Shown here: piece by piece, positions 23,450-32,528 of the stretch
Position numbering within the stretch: position 1 is the first letter of the stretch
Layout: every line of letters begins with the position of its first letter
Assembly: GCF_008831285.2 (NCBI RefSeq)
Contig: NC_045138.2
Coordinates: 16,277,934-16,341,933 of the forward strand
Source: Nymphaea colorata
Lineage: Eukaryota; Streptophyta; Magnoliopsida; Nymphaeales; Nymphaeaceae
DNA length: 64,000 bases
Direction of reading: 5' to 3'
The notes under the pieces: model-generated
Seen by the model: only the letters and a program-made list of their open reading frames with translations
Told to the model about the DNA's origin: nothing
Databases searched by the model: none
Program-made: the position numbers and the translations under genes

Positions 23450-23625
23450 ATTCTTACGTAATGTAGCTTTTTGCCATCTAAAAATGGAAATGAAAGATTA
23501 CAGAAATCTTTGTGAACGCACTCAGGCTTCTGTTGACCAAATCTATAGCATTAACAAACAAATATATATGTGGATCAACAATTTAGATGCTGATAGAAAA
23601 GATTACCAATTGGAATATATGTTAA
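23450..23625. repeat. Segment homologous to the 3' flank of gene C
   Basis: TTCTTACGTAATGTAGCTTTTTGCCATC then, further on, TAGCATTAA and ATATATGTGGATCAACAATT match 32225-32340, just downstream of gene C. In the position where a BAHD gene would be expected (higher coordinates) there is none. Confidence 0.6.
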
Positions 23626-23760
23626 CAGTATAATATTGCAAGATGTAGTTTAAAAAAGCTAATGCAAAGAATAAGCATGAATGAATAATTGTCCGCAATA
23701 ATGGTGGGGAGACCTCTCGGCAGATTCTCAAGATCTGCAGTTTAATCAAACTGAGGATCT

Positions 23761-23791
23761 TTGTAACGTGGACCTTAAATCCACGTTACAA
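23761..23791. repeat. 12-bp perfect inverted repeat
   Basis: TTGTAACGTGGA at 23761-23772 and its exact complement at 23780-23791 enclose a 7-base loop. No T-run follows, and this is plant nuclear DNA, so it is not a bacterial-type terminator. It may be an end of a decayed MITE. Confidence 0.7.
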
Positions 23792-25059
23792 GCAAAAAAT
23801 CATGTATTTAAGGTCGGATTGGGGGAGGGAGGGGGCTAAGGGAGAAGGAAAGGGGGCAAAACATTCCAATTATGCATGCTTTCAAATAAATTTAATTAGT
23901 TTAGCCATAATCTGCAATTCGTGGAAGGAAAATAAAAAAGTTCGCTACATCCTATCATCACCAATTCCTTAAGCCACGGATCTCAATTTTGAAGTCTGAC
24001 CCCTCCCTGTACACTACATTATGGATTCCACATCCACATTATCAAACTGTGGATTTCAGCCATCGTGAGTTTCGAATCCTCTCGAACCTGAGATCTGTGG
24101 GGAATCAAATGCAACCTAAGTCTGTTTTTCTTCAATATTTTTTGTCCCTTTTTTTGCAATCTAAAATTTGGTCGTTCTTGAAGTGTTGTCCTAGAAAGTC
24201 GAGAGAAGGAACATAACAGCCAAGGAAAATGTTTAGATGTCATATTCCAAGAATCTTTTCTTGCCGGTTTATGTTTAGAAGTATTTATGAAATACATAAG
24301 CCAAGGAAAACATTTCAAATGAGTGTTGAAGAATTAGCATGTTGCTTTCCAAAAAAAGAAGAAAGAACCTTACATGATTTACCACCTTGTAACATTAATA
24401 AAGTTGATTGAACAGTTCATATTCAACATAAATAGTCGTTATGTTTTTTTATGCTTGGTGATGCGACGGCTGGAAGAGAAAGCTGACGATTCGTTAGGTT
24501 TGTCTTTGGCCAAAAGAAGGAAATAAATGGGACGAATTATACGACTTTTCAATCCCTAACCACCAACAGATTAAAATAAAAAAAGGAATTAAAAATTGTA
24601 AAAACCACTAATAGACACTAATTAAGAAAGATGGAAAAAGTGGGGGGCGCAGTCCTTCCTAGACTTATACTTTTCCTCTTTTGGCAGTCACGCGTGGTTT
24701 TCAATCTAATTGCGTTACGCACAAGCAGTTCGGCCCTTGTATAAGATCCCCATGCACATCTAGTAACTTCCTTTAGATATATAACAATATGGTTGATGTA
24801 ATCGAAAGATGCTCAACCAGAAGATTTATGTAGATCATGGTGGTTATTGCAGCTATCAAATTTATATAAACTTTACTTCTTGAACTACCCAATAGCAATT
24901 CCAAAAGCCAGAATCGGGTGTGACAGGGTGCTACTTAACAATAAAACTTTGCCTTTATATTGTGCTTCATGCAGCAGTACATGATCCAGACTTTACATAT
25001 CCAACATTTATTAGGTCTAGGATAAGGGTGGTGAGCCATCATAGATCAAATTTAACAAA
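23792..25059. other. Intergenic between A and B, no gene
   Basis: AT-rich, with a purine tract GGGGGAGGGAGGGGGC near 23819-23835. Frames at 23989-24216 (+), 24019-24318 (-) and 24229-24411 (+) carry no family motif. No trace of BAHD coding sequence is visible here. Confidence 0.5.
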
Positions 25060-25710
25060 ATGTAAAAATCTTTTGATATTATATGATCAACTTTAACTTA
25101 TAGAGATTAACCAAAGTCTGTTGCGTTGAGGCATGTGATTAAGACTTTACCTCCTCTTGACATTAATGTTGTTAGTTAGCAAGTTCGTGATAAGTAATGA
25201 TTAATTTCACATCGTTCTCATGAAAAAATATGTACATGATATAGGTCTTAGCTAGTAAACACAGACAGCTTCGCGTAGTTTTTAGTTTGAAGGGGTAAAC
25301 ATAAATGCAAATCTTCATGGATAGCTGTTACCAAGAGGCCTCTTATTAAAGTCCTACAGAAAAAGTTGTGCCCAAAAAAGATTTTAATAGTCGGACTTTC
25401 CCCCACGCACCCAAAAGTGAGGCTTTTAGTAGCCTTCAATTTAGCAAACTACGTGTCACTGTTCAAGTTGGTCCCCCGTTGAATACCTCTGTCTTACACT
25501 CTCCATCCTCAGGCGGTTTCAAGAGTTCTAAACTAGCGTGTTGAAGATGGAGAAGAGTTCAGAAAAAGAAGGCTCTTACCCGCAGTTAACTTATTTTGGT
25601 TAATTAAAGCGTGAGTCCAATCTTCGTTTAATTCGCTTCGTGGAAGGTCGATGAGCAGATCAATTTAGTCTCCCATTCGCATTTTTAACAGTATCTTATC
25701 TTTTCCATCG
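25060..25710. repeat. Duplicated downstream block, copy 1 (3' of gene B)
   Basis: Ordered matches to 37570-38045 are CTTTTGATAT, TTGTTAGTTAG, ATGAAAAAATATGTACATGAT, GCAAATCTTCATGGATA, CTTCAATTTAGC, CCCCC-TTGAATACCTC and CTCCATCCTCAGG. It lies 0.4-1.0 kb downstream of the stop codon of gene B. No open frame is shared between the copies. Confidence 0.7.
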
Positions 25711-26085
25711 TTTTGTTCTTAATGAATAGGCATATCATTAAAAGAATTAAATCCAAATACAGGTTTGGTGAACAAGGATGCATCATTCCCGGATTCGAAA
25801 TAACTATTCATGAGAAATATGATATTACAAGTAGAACTGTATTCATATATAAATACCTCCACACCAAAGAGTGGAAAAAGGGACAGAAAAAAATGGAAAA
25901 AAAGAATCAACTGTTCTTCTGATATTAGAATATAAGGCCCACTTTTCCGGCCAAGCATATATTGTTACAAGTATTCTGATCTTTTGTTGGTGCAAGAAAA
26001 AATGATCCTTGGAATCATAGAGCATTGGACTAATCTTATAACAAGATGAATGAATTTAAAAAATTGGCACTGAGTCTCTTCCTTT

Positions 26086-27378
26086 CTACTCCAGCGAGTA
26101 GAAGTCTTCTTTGAAGGACCCCATGTTCTTCTCAAACAGAGGAACGAAGGCATCGATATCTCCGTTACCATTGACGGACGGCGCGACAATCAAGAGTCCT
26201 TCGACAGGCAGATAGGAAGGCACAAAGAGGTCGGGGCACCCTGCGCCGAAGTCCAAGTCGTAGAAGGGGAACCGGAGCCAGCAGTCCACCTCCAGGTCTG
26301 GGCTCAGCACCATCTCGTCCGCGTCTGTGCTCGACACCAGCCCTTCCATCTTCTCCTGCGAGCTCGAGAAGTCGATGAAGGACCTGAAGTAGTCGTCGTC
26401 CACCCGAGCGACTGCATCGTGTATGAGCCTCGCTGCATGACCCACCGGCTTCGCCAAAAGGTCCTCGGCCTTGGACTGCGGCAGAGCCCACAGCACCACG
26501 TTGCCGAAATACCTCATGGGCACCGGCGGGTTGCTCATTCTAGCGCGTCCGTTAACAGCGATCTTAATCTTGGTGATCTGCTTCCCGTCGAGCCTTCTGG
26601 CTCTGGTAATCTTCCTCCACAGGTGAGCAAGAAGACACTCAAATGTAGTAAAAGGCTTTTTATAGGGGCAATCCACCGCGGCCCTGTTCTTCAGTTTTGC
26701 TAGAAACTCCGACGAAAAATGTGCTTTGTGCACCACTATGGTGTCGCCGGAGTCCGAGTGGCTGATCTTTTGGCGGTCGAGGTATTCGACGCCGCGATGA
26801 TCGAACTGGTAACGAGGAGGGTTGCGGGGGACGAAGATGGAACGGTCATGAAGAGGAAGAGGGTCCATGGGAAGGCCGCGCACGGCTCTGCCCCATGCAA
26901 CCAGGAAATGGCTGGTGGAGAACCCGTCGGCGATCATATGGTGGGTAGTGACGCCCACAACCAGGGAGCCACAGGCGAACCTAGTGAGCTGCACCTGAGC
27001 CAGTTCCTCTATGCCGGTGATGGGCAGGTGCAGATCAAGGTAGTCGGGGGAAGGCTTGTCCATATTACCAAGAGGGTAGTCGCAAGTGGCTTCGACAAAG
27101 CGCATGCCCTGGTCACTGAGGAGGATGCAGCGGCGGCCGTCCTCGTCGTAGACGAGCCGGCCGGCCCACTCTCTATACTCGGCGAGAGCCATGCGTAGGC
27201 CCTGCTCGATGACCTTGTTGGCCGGATTTGGCGGTCGGTAGGCATACAAGGTGGCTACGTGGGTGTCGAAGCTGACTGTGTCGAATGGGCTGAGAGGGAT
27301 GAAGACATCGGTGGGAGGATGGTTGGAGGTGGGGTAGCTGGGCTTGAGGAGCCTTGAACTCTCCCTCTTGATCTTCAT
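26086..27378 (-). CDS. BAHD acyltransferase B (hydroxycinnamoyl-CoA:amine N-acyltransferase-like)
   Basis: Intronless, 430 residues. HXXXD is HMIAD at 147-151 and the second motif is DFGAG at 376-380. The start MKIKRESSRLLKPSYP was chosen because it aligns with the other three family members. The frame stays open 47 codons further upstream, but that part is low-complexity leader sequence that includes the TATA-like box. B and C are aligned without gaps and differ at about 48 of 430 positions by hand count (~89% identical), including a fully identical stretch around the catalytic motif (residues 121-180). The expected reaction is N-acylation of an amine such as agmatine or putrescine with a hydroxycinnamoyl-CoA in the cytosol; the substrate is inferred from the clade only. 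Residue 237 is Cys where C has Ser. No break or frameshift is seen. Confidence 0.9.
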   Translation of the reverse strand: MKIKRESSRLLKPSYPTSNHPPTDVFIPLSPFDTVSFDTHVATLYAYRPPNPANKVIEQGLRMALAEYREWAGRLVYDEDGRRCILLSDQGMRFVEATCDYPLGNMDKPSPDYLDLHLPITGIEELAQVQLTRFACGSLVVGVTTHHMIADGFSTSHFLVAWGRAVRGLPMDPLPLHDRSIFVPRNPPRYQFDHRGVEYLDRQKISHSDSGDTIVVHKAHFSSEFLAKLKNRAAVDCPYKKPFTTFECLLAHLWRKITRARRLDGKQITKIKIAVNGRARMSNPPVPMRYFGNVVLWALPQSKAEDLLAKPVGHAARLIHDAVARVDDDYFRSFIDFSSSQEKMEGLVSSTDADEMVLSPDLEVDCWLRFPFYDLDFGAGCPDLFVPSYLPVEGLLIVAPSVNGNGDIDAFVPLFEKNMGSFKEDFYSLE

Positions 27379-27480
27379 AGTGATCTTATGATGAAGAAGA
27401 GTAAGGGGAGGGGAGGACTCTAATGGCGAGATCTCCGGAGATGGTGTAAATTGGATCGTTGGGTTGGTGCTTAAATAAGG
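27379..27480 (-). promoter_or_regulatory. Leader and TATA-like box of gene B
   Basis: On the minus strand CCTTATTTAAG (27470-27480) lies about 95 bases before the ATG. Gene C has the same CTTATTTAAG-type box about 140 bases before its ATG, and the bases just before both ATGs match (ATCAC/AAGATCACTATG against AAGATCACCATG). This supports the chosen starts and a shared core promoter. Confidence 0.55.
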
Positions 27481-27839
27481 AAGGTGGAAGTGGGAGGGAG
27501 GAGGTAGAGGAAGGATCAATGGCCCACTTGGAACGCAGACGCCTGCCTGATCATATCCACCATAGCAAATTAGGTGGGCTGCTATTATTTGTCTTCTTCT
27601 CTGTTACGAGGAAACCAGAGGGGACCCTCTGCTTAGCTTCGTCGGAAACATCGGTCGTGGAGATATCGTTCTTCCATGGTGGCCTACGAACGGGTCCACC
27701 CTATTTTGGATGAGGCCTTCGTGGAAAGACATGGAATGCTGCTTCTTCGTGTCGCAGCGTTTTAGATGCCAGGGTGACCTTAAAAGTCATTCAAAGTTAT
27801 CGAGTAGGAGGGAGAGTTTTGTATGCTGCCATGTTCATC

Positions 27840-28060
27840 ATATTATCAACATATATATTTATTTTTATGCTCTAATATTGTATATGCATAAGATAACAAA
27901 TATGTATGAAATAATAAATAAATATAAGATAATATTTATGAAATAATAAAAAATTTATGAGATAATAAGATGTTAAACAATAAGATGATGCTAAACACAA
28001 ATATGAGATAATGTTTGTAAAATAATAAAATATTTATCAAGCAATGAGATAATGAAAGGT
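27840..28060. repeat. Degenerate AT-rich minisatellite (AGATAATGTTTATGA type)
   Basis: Loosely repeated units such as ATAAGATAATATTTATGAAATAATAAA and ATGAGATAATGTTTGTAAAATAATAAA. The same family, with the same surrounding text (TGCATAAGATAACAAATATGTATGA), occurs at 56500-56715. It is probably the core of a dispersed nonautonomous element. Confidence 0.65.
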
Positions 28061-28509
28061 GTGTCAATGAAAAACCAACATCAAATTTTCATCATTATCT
28101 ATGGCCAAGAAAGAAGAGGGCGAACCTCTCCTCCTTTCCCATACTCCCCAAGAACTAGGGTTGTTTGCTTAAAAAGAATAGCACAACAAATTTTGTCTTT
28201 CTCACGTTATTCATAACTGGACATTCCAGAGATGGTCATTTCTGGTGTCGTTTGATAGTTGAAATGCTTTGTGAGTACTGTATTACTTTACCTGAAATAT
28301 TAGAGTAGCTTCATAAAACACTAAAATTAACTGTCCATGAATAAACTTCAATTTTGGAGGCAATGCTAGGAAACACTTATAAAGTGTTCCACTCGTGGAA
28401 TGACCCTTTCGTGTGGTTGCAAGGATGAGATCAAATGATTTTTGTTTAAAAAATGAAAAGGATAGAAATGAAAGTCCATTTTAGGCCAAGGATTGACCAA
28501 AGCTAAGTG

Positions 28510-28600
28510 GCTTGAGAAAATGACATTTCGATTGGACTGGAGATGATATGTTGGAAATATTCAATGTATTCCGCTTGTATTTCTCATTTTGGATGAAGAT
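28510..28600. repeat. Displaced upstream segment shared with gene C
   Basis: CTTGAGAAAATGACATTTCGATTG at 28511 matches CTTGAGAAAATGACGTTTCGATTG at 34024, and the match continues weakly to ATTCCGCTTGTATTTC against ATTCGGCCTCCATTTT. It is ~0.2 kb from the start of C but ~1.1 kb from the start of B. Confidence 0.65.
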
Positions 28601-29244
28601 CTTTGAAAATGAGTGGGATTCGTGTGCCGAACAAGAACCTGGTTATATGCACGTGCCCAATTTTTTGTGCATAGTATGGTTAATGACAAAAATATCCCCA
28701 GTTTACACTGAAAAAAGAAAACTATATTGTAAAGGCGAAAATGAAAAAAGTAAAAAGAATAGAAAGAACATTCCTTTTTAAAAAATTTCCAAATCCCATG
28801 TACTGCCCACCAAAGACACCAAAATGGTAGCGTAAGGCACACGCTGCACCTCACCAACATGCACGCACACAAAGACACAGGTAAGGGACGTTGCTAGCTA
28901 TAGAAACTTGAAAGTGCATGGTGGGTAAATTACTGACTATAATCTCTTTTATCAGTCATGTTTTGTTATGCTTTCAAAATAAGCAGTACATATTCTCTTC
29001 ATTCCATAGTTACAAATAGATAGAAAAAACCATTGAGACAAGTAAAAACTGACCGAACCGCTATCAGTATCTGATTGTGAAAATTCTCCCCTTGAATGTG
29101 CAAGTTCGAATTTAGAAGCTGCGAGTGGAAACAAGAGAAAAATGATCCGAACCAATATCAGTATCTGATTGGGAAAATCTTCGCCTTAAATGTGCAAGGA
29201 CAAAGTTGCAAGTGGAAGCTAGATAGTACCACGACGACTAAACG

Positions 29245-29900
29245 AGGGCGAAGCTAGTAAGCAAGTGAAATGTGAAGTAAAACAGTTATGAATAGAACAT
29301 TATATGAAGATGCAATAATTGCTTAAGTTTTTAATGTAGATAATTACAAGCTTTATTTAAACACAAAAGAAAGTGAATATATATGCCAGACTCTACACAT
29401 TAATTAATTTCAAGAAAGACGATCCTCAACTCAAATCAAGACTATGGAATACTATGACTTTAGCAGCCTCTATCATCAAACTGATGACGAGATGAAGAGG
29501 ATAATATATACATCATAAAACACCTTGTTTAATGATGTGAATAATGCACATCATTTGCGCTGCACCATAGTACGTGACGAAGATAAGTAAATAATTAATT
29601 GCGAATCTCAACAACCCACGGACGGAGACCGGCGGGGTATGTGGCGGCACGGTGGGTGGGGTCAAGGTCAAGGTCGAAGGTTTGAATGGCTGAAGAGCAG
29701 AGCACGTCAGCAGTAGATTAGGAGAAAACGTAAACGTAAGCTACCAATGTCCTTTCTCTGATACATCGTCCGTATCCCACGCCTGAGAAAACTAACGCCT
29801 TCTCTCGATTAAAAAATGATCGAGATCTTGGAGGGGAAGGGTCCGTCTTCCCATTGACCCGACCGGCCGGCCGCCATCTCAGGCGTGGTGATCGGAAAGT
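29245..29900. repeat. Duplicated upstream block, copy 2 (upstream of B)
   Basis: Counterpart of 21865-23361 without the inserted GAGCTCGA element. It includes AATCTCAACAACCC at 29605, GGTTTGAATGGCTGAAGAGC near 29680 and GATCGAGATCTTGGAGGGGAAGG at 29818, followed by ACCCGACCGGCCGG. A minus-strand frame reading PAGRVNGK-DPSPP-SRS is kept in both copies. Confidence 0.75.
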
Positions 29901-30004
29901 GAGGCCTGACGTCATTCATATGACACTCGCACCTCTCTCTTCCACTTTCGTCTTTCTTCATTGGCAATATTGGACGGCTTCCTCACGGCATCCTCTTTTC
30001 ATTT

Positions 30005-31025
30005 CATGTGAAAGTAGGTGCAATAAATTGAAGAGGAGATATCAAAAAGAACTATTTCCTAGCAGTAGCAAAAGAAAAACCAATGTTGATGCAAACAATA
30101 GGCGCAATAAATTCACGTGGGGAGACCAAACTCGACCATTCCCTGCCAACCATTATCACAAGAAACGTGTACGGGTATTATATGGCAAGAAAAAAGATAG
30201 TTATAATACGATAAAGTTGTATATCTCGAGAATAAAATGAAAAAATCTCGATAAATTTTTAAAAATTTACAATATTTATTTAATCCTAAAAATTATAAAA
30301 AAATAAAAAAATATGAAAAAAACGCAAAAAATAATATCCGTATAATATGCATCTTATACACATTTTTTTTATTTGCTGACTTTCTTTTTTTAAAAAAAGG
30401 GAAATAAAACATGTATTATATGACTGACGGACAAAAACCAAAGTGGGGAGGCCAAGAAGGACCATTACCTACCAGCAACAGAACAAAAAGGAAGGTTGAT
30501 GCAAACAATAAGTGCAAGAAATTTTTCGTGATGGGATACCATTTTTTCAAATTAAAAAATTCACATGTAAATTTTTAAAAAAAATTGGCGTGAGGCCAGG
30601 GCCGTGCGAGCCCTACTGTGGCTCCGCCCTTGGAAGTGGGGATACCAAACAGGACCATTCCTTGTCAGCAAAGAACAAAAACGGACCATGTCGTAGCAAA
30701 AGAGAAACCACCGTTAATGCAAACAATAAGTGCAATAAATTGAAGATGGGAAATAAAAAAGGACCATTTCCTACCAGTACCAAAAGAAAAGCCACTGTTG
30801 ATGCAGATAATAAGTGCAATAAATTGACGTGGAGAAATCAAACTTGACCATTCAGAACAAAAACCACTGTTGATGCAAACAATAAACACAATAAATTGAT
30901 GTGGGGGAGACCAAATCGGTGCAAGCACAAAACAAAAACCACTATTACGGCAAACAATAAGTGCAATAAATTGAAGTGGGGAGACCACATGACCATTCCC
31001 TACCAGCACCAAAACAAAAACCTGT
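30005..31025. repeat. Degenerate tandem repeat with AACAATAAGTGCAATAAATTGA core
   Basis: The core GCAAACAATAAGTGCAATAAA or a variant recurs near 30012, 30080, 30501, 30720, 30803, 30878 and 30952. Neighbouring copies in the right half are spaced about 72-85 bases. Each unit also carries GGGGAGACCA and ACCATT-CCTACCAGCA motifs. The array is broken at 30150-30440 by AT-rich sequence with TATATCTCGAGAATA that matches 16690-16720. Frames on both strands stay open through some units, but composition looks like repeat rather than protein. Confidence 0.75.
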
Positions 31026-31170
31026 ACCATCTATACAAAGAACACCCACAAAAATTACTTATTCTTATATTGATATATGAGAGTATTGTTTTATTTGCAT
31101 ATTAATGCTTCTTGAAAATTTAAAATCTTATTACTAGCAAATTTTTTTTAGCTCAGCCACTGTTTACAGT

Positions 31171-31416
31171 TAGACCTGGACAACGGGTCGGGCCCGGCCC
31201 GTTTGGTAATAATTTTTTTAATTATAAAATAAATTTTAGTAATATAAAATATATTTTTAATAACAAAATACATATTATTAAATTTTAAAAAAATTAAAAA
31301 ATTATTTTTTTTTTAATTATAAAGCTGGGGTGGACCAACCCAGGCAGCACATCAAGCCCAAGGCCCTGCCCACCGGGCGGAGAACCCGATGGGTACCCGA
31401 CCCTTGCCCAGGTCTA
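31171..31416. mobile_element. hAT-type MITE with target-site duplication
   Basis: The left end TAGACCTGGACAACGGGTCG and the right end (minus strand TAGACCTGGGCAAGGGTCGG) form a terminal inverted repeat. The flanks TTTACAGT (31163-31170) and CTTACAGT (31417-31424) match at 7 of 8 bases, an 8-bp target-site duplication as left by hAT transposases. The 246-bp interior is GC-rich at both ends and A/T-only in the middle, with no open frame of its own. Confidence 0.8.
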
Positions 31417-31424
31417 CTTACAGT

Positions 31425-32528
31425 CCCAAAACAATTTTTACCGGCATCTTTATCACAAATAAAAATTCCCAACCCATTGCCTCTAACCGGTAATATCCTC
31501 TCTTCCTTGGATCGCAAAGGGGTACAATGACGGCAACCATGGAAATTGCTTGAAATACTAACGCCACTTCAGTCTTATGTTCCCTCGTTCAAGCTTCATC
31601 TGAAATCATACCCTTAATGGGAAGATTATACATCTTAAATCAAGTGTTCTCTATGCATCAAAACCTACTCCACTAACACTTGAACACTAGTATGGAGGAG
31701 CCCACCAACAAAATAATGCAGACTATCGTTTGACTCGTACAAGAACCAACAACTTTCATTTCATTGAGGGGCATTATCGTCTTTTTAAATGATCCATAAA
31801 AGGATTTTTGTCCCTCACAAAAGGTGCTTTTTCACCTTTTATCTTTCGCACCTGTCATTTGTGGAGAATCTCATCGGTTTTAATGCTCGGGGCATTTTCG
31901 TCATTTAAACTCTCCGGCCATTGGGTTCAATTATTGCGGTCGAGCCGAGCCTTGCCTAATATTCCTTCTAGAAGTTCGGGTCTCTCGAGGGCCCTGAAAT
32001 ATTTAACTCCCCCATACGACATTCTGAAAAATTATCATTTGGTCTATATTAAAAGTTTCCAAAATTATATAACGGCACTTTTTAGAAAAGGATATTTGAA
32101 TAAAAAAAATATCTAGCGTGGATCCACCAGCTTTGCTAGTTGGATTCGATTATAAATTATAAGATTCAAAGGTGATTATATACGCAGGTTCAATAACATT
32201 TGGACGGTTAACTAATGGGAAGTTCTGTACGTAACCCTTTTGCCATCCAAAGAAATGGACAAAGATTCGTTTGAATAAGTTTCTAGCATTAATTCAAAGG
32301 TATATATGTGCATCAACAATTCAGATATTGTATAAGAAAGCTTACTCATTTGCATCCAAACTCAATTCTCCGTGAACATTCAATTTCGAAACATATTTAA
32401 CAACGCGTTCATTCTTAGACATCATAAGTTTACATCACTGTACTACACTACGAAGTAAAAACATTTAATCATATTTAGAGTTGCATCGTATCATTTATAA
32501 AGAGGAAATGTTCATTTCCCCCCTACTC
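31425..32528. other. 3' flank of gene C with repeat text
   Basis: No gene seen. The frame at 31808-32116 has no motif. Positions 32215-32350 match 23450-23625 (TACGTAACCCTTTTGCCATCC, then TATATATGTGCATCAACAATT). Confidence 0.55.

Larger units (their letters stand above)
27481..29244. other. Upstream region of gene B with inserted AT-rich repeat
   Basis: Contains a degenerate GAGATAATGTTTATGA minisatellite at 27840-28060 and a short block at 28510-28600 homologous to the sequence directly upstream of gene C (34020-34110). Open frames at 28548-28781 and 28561-28878 have no motifs. Confidence 0.55.

Noticed and set aside
23761-23791. 12-bp palindrome considered as a terminator
   Set aside because: Rho-independent terminators do not apply to plant nuclear genes, and no T-run follows.
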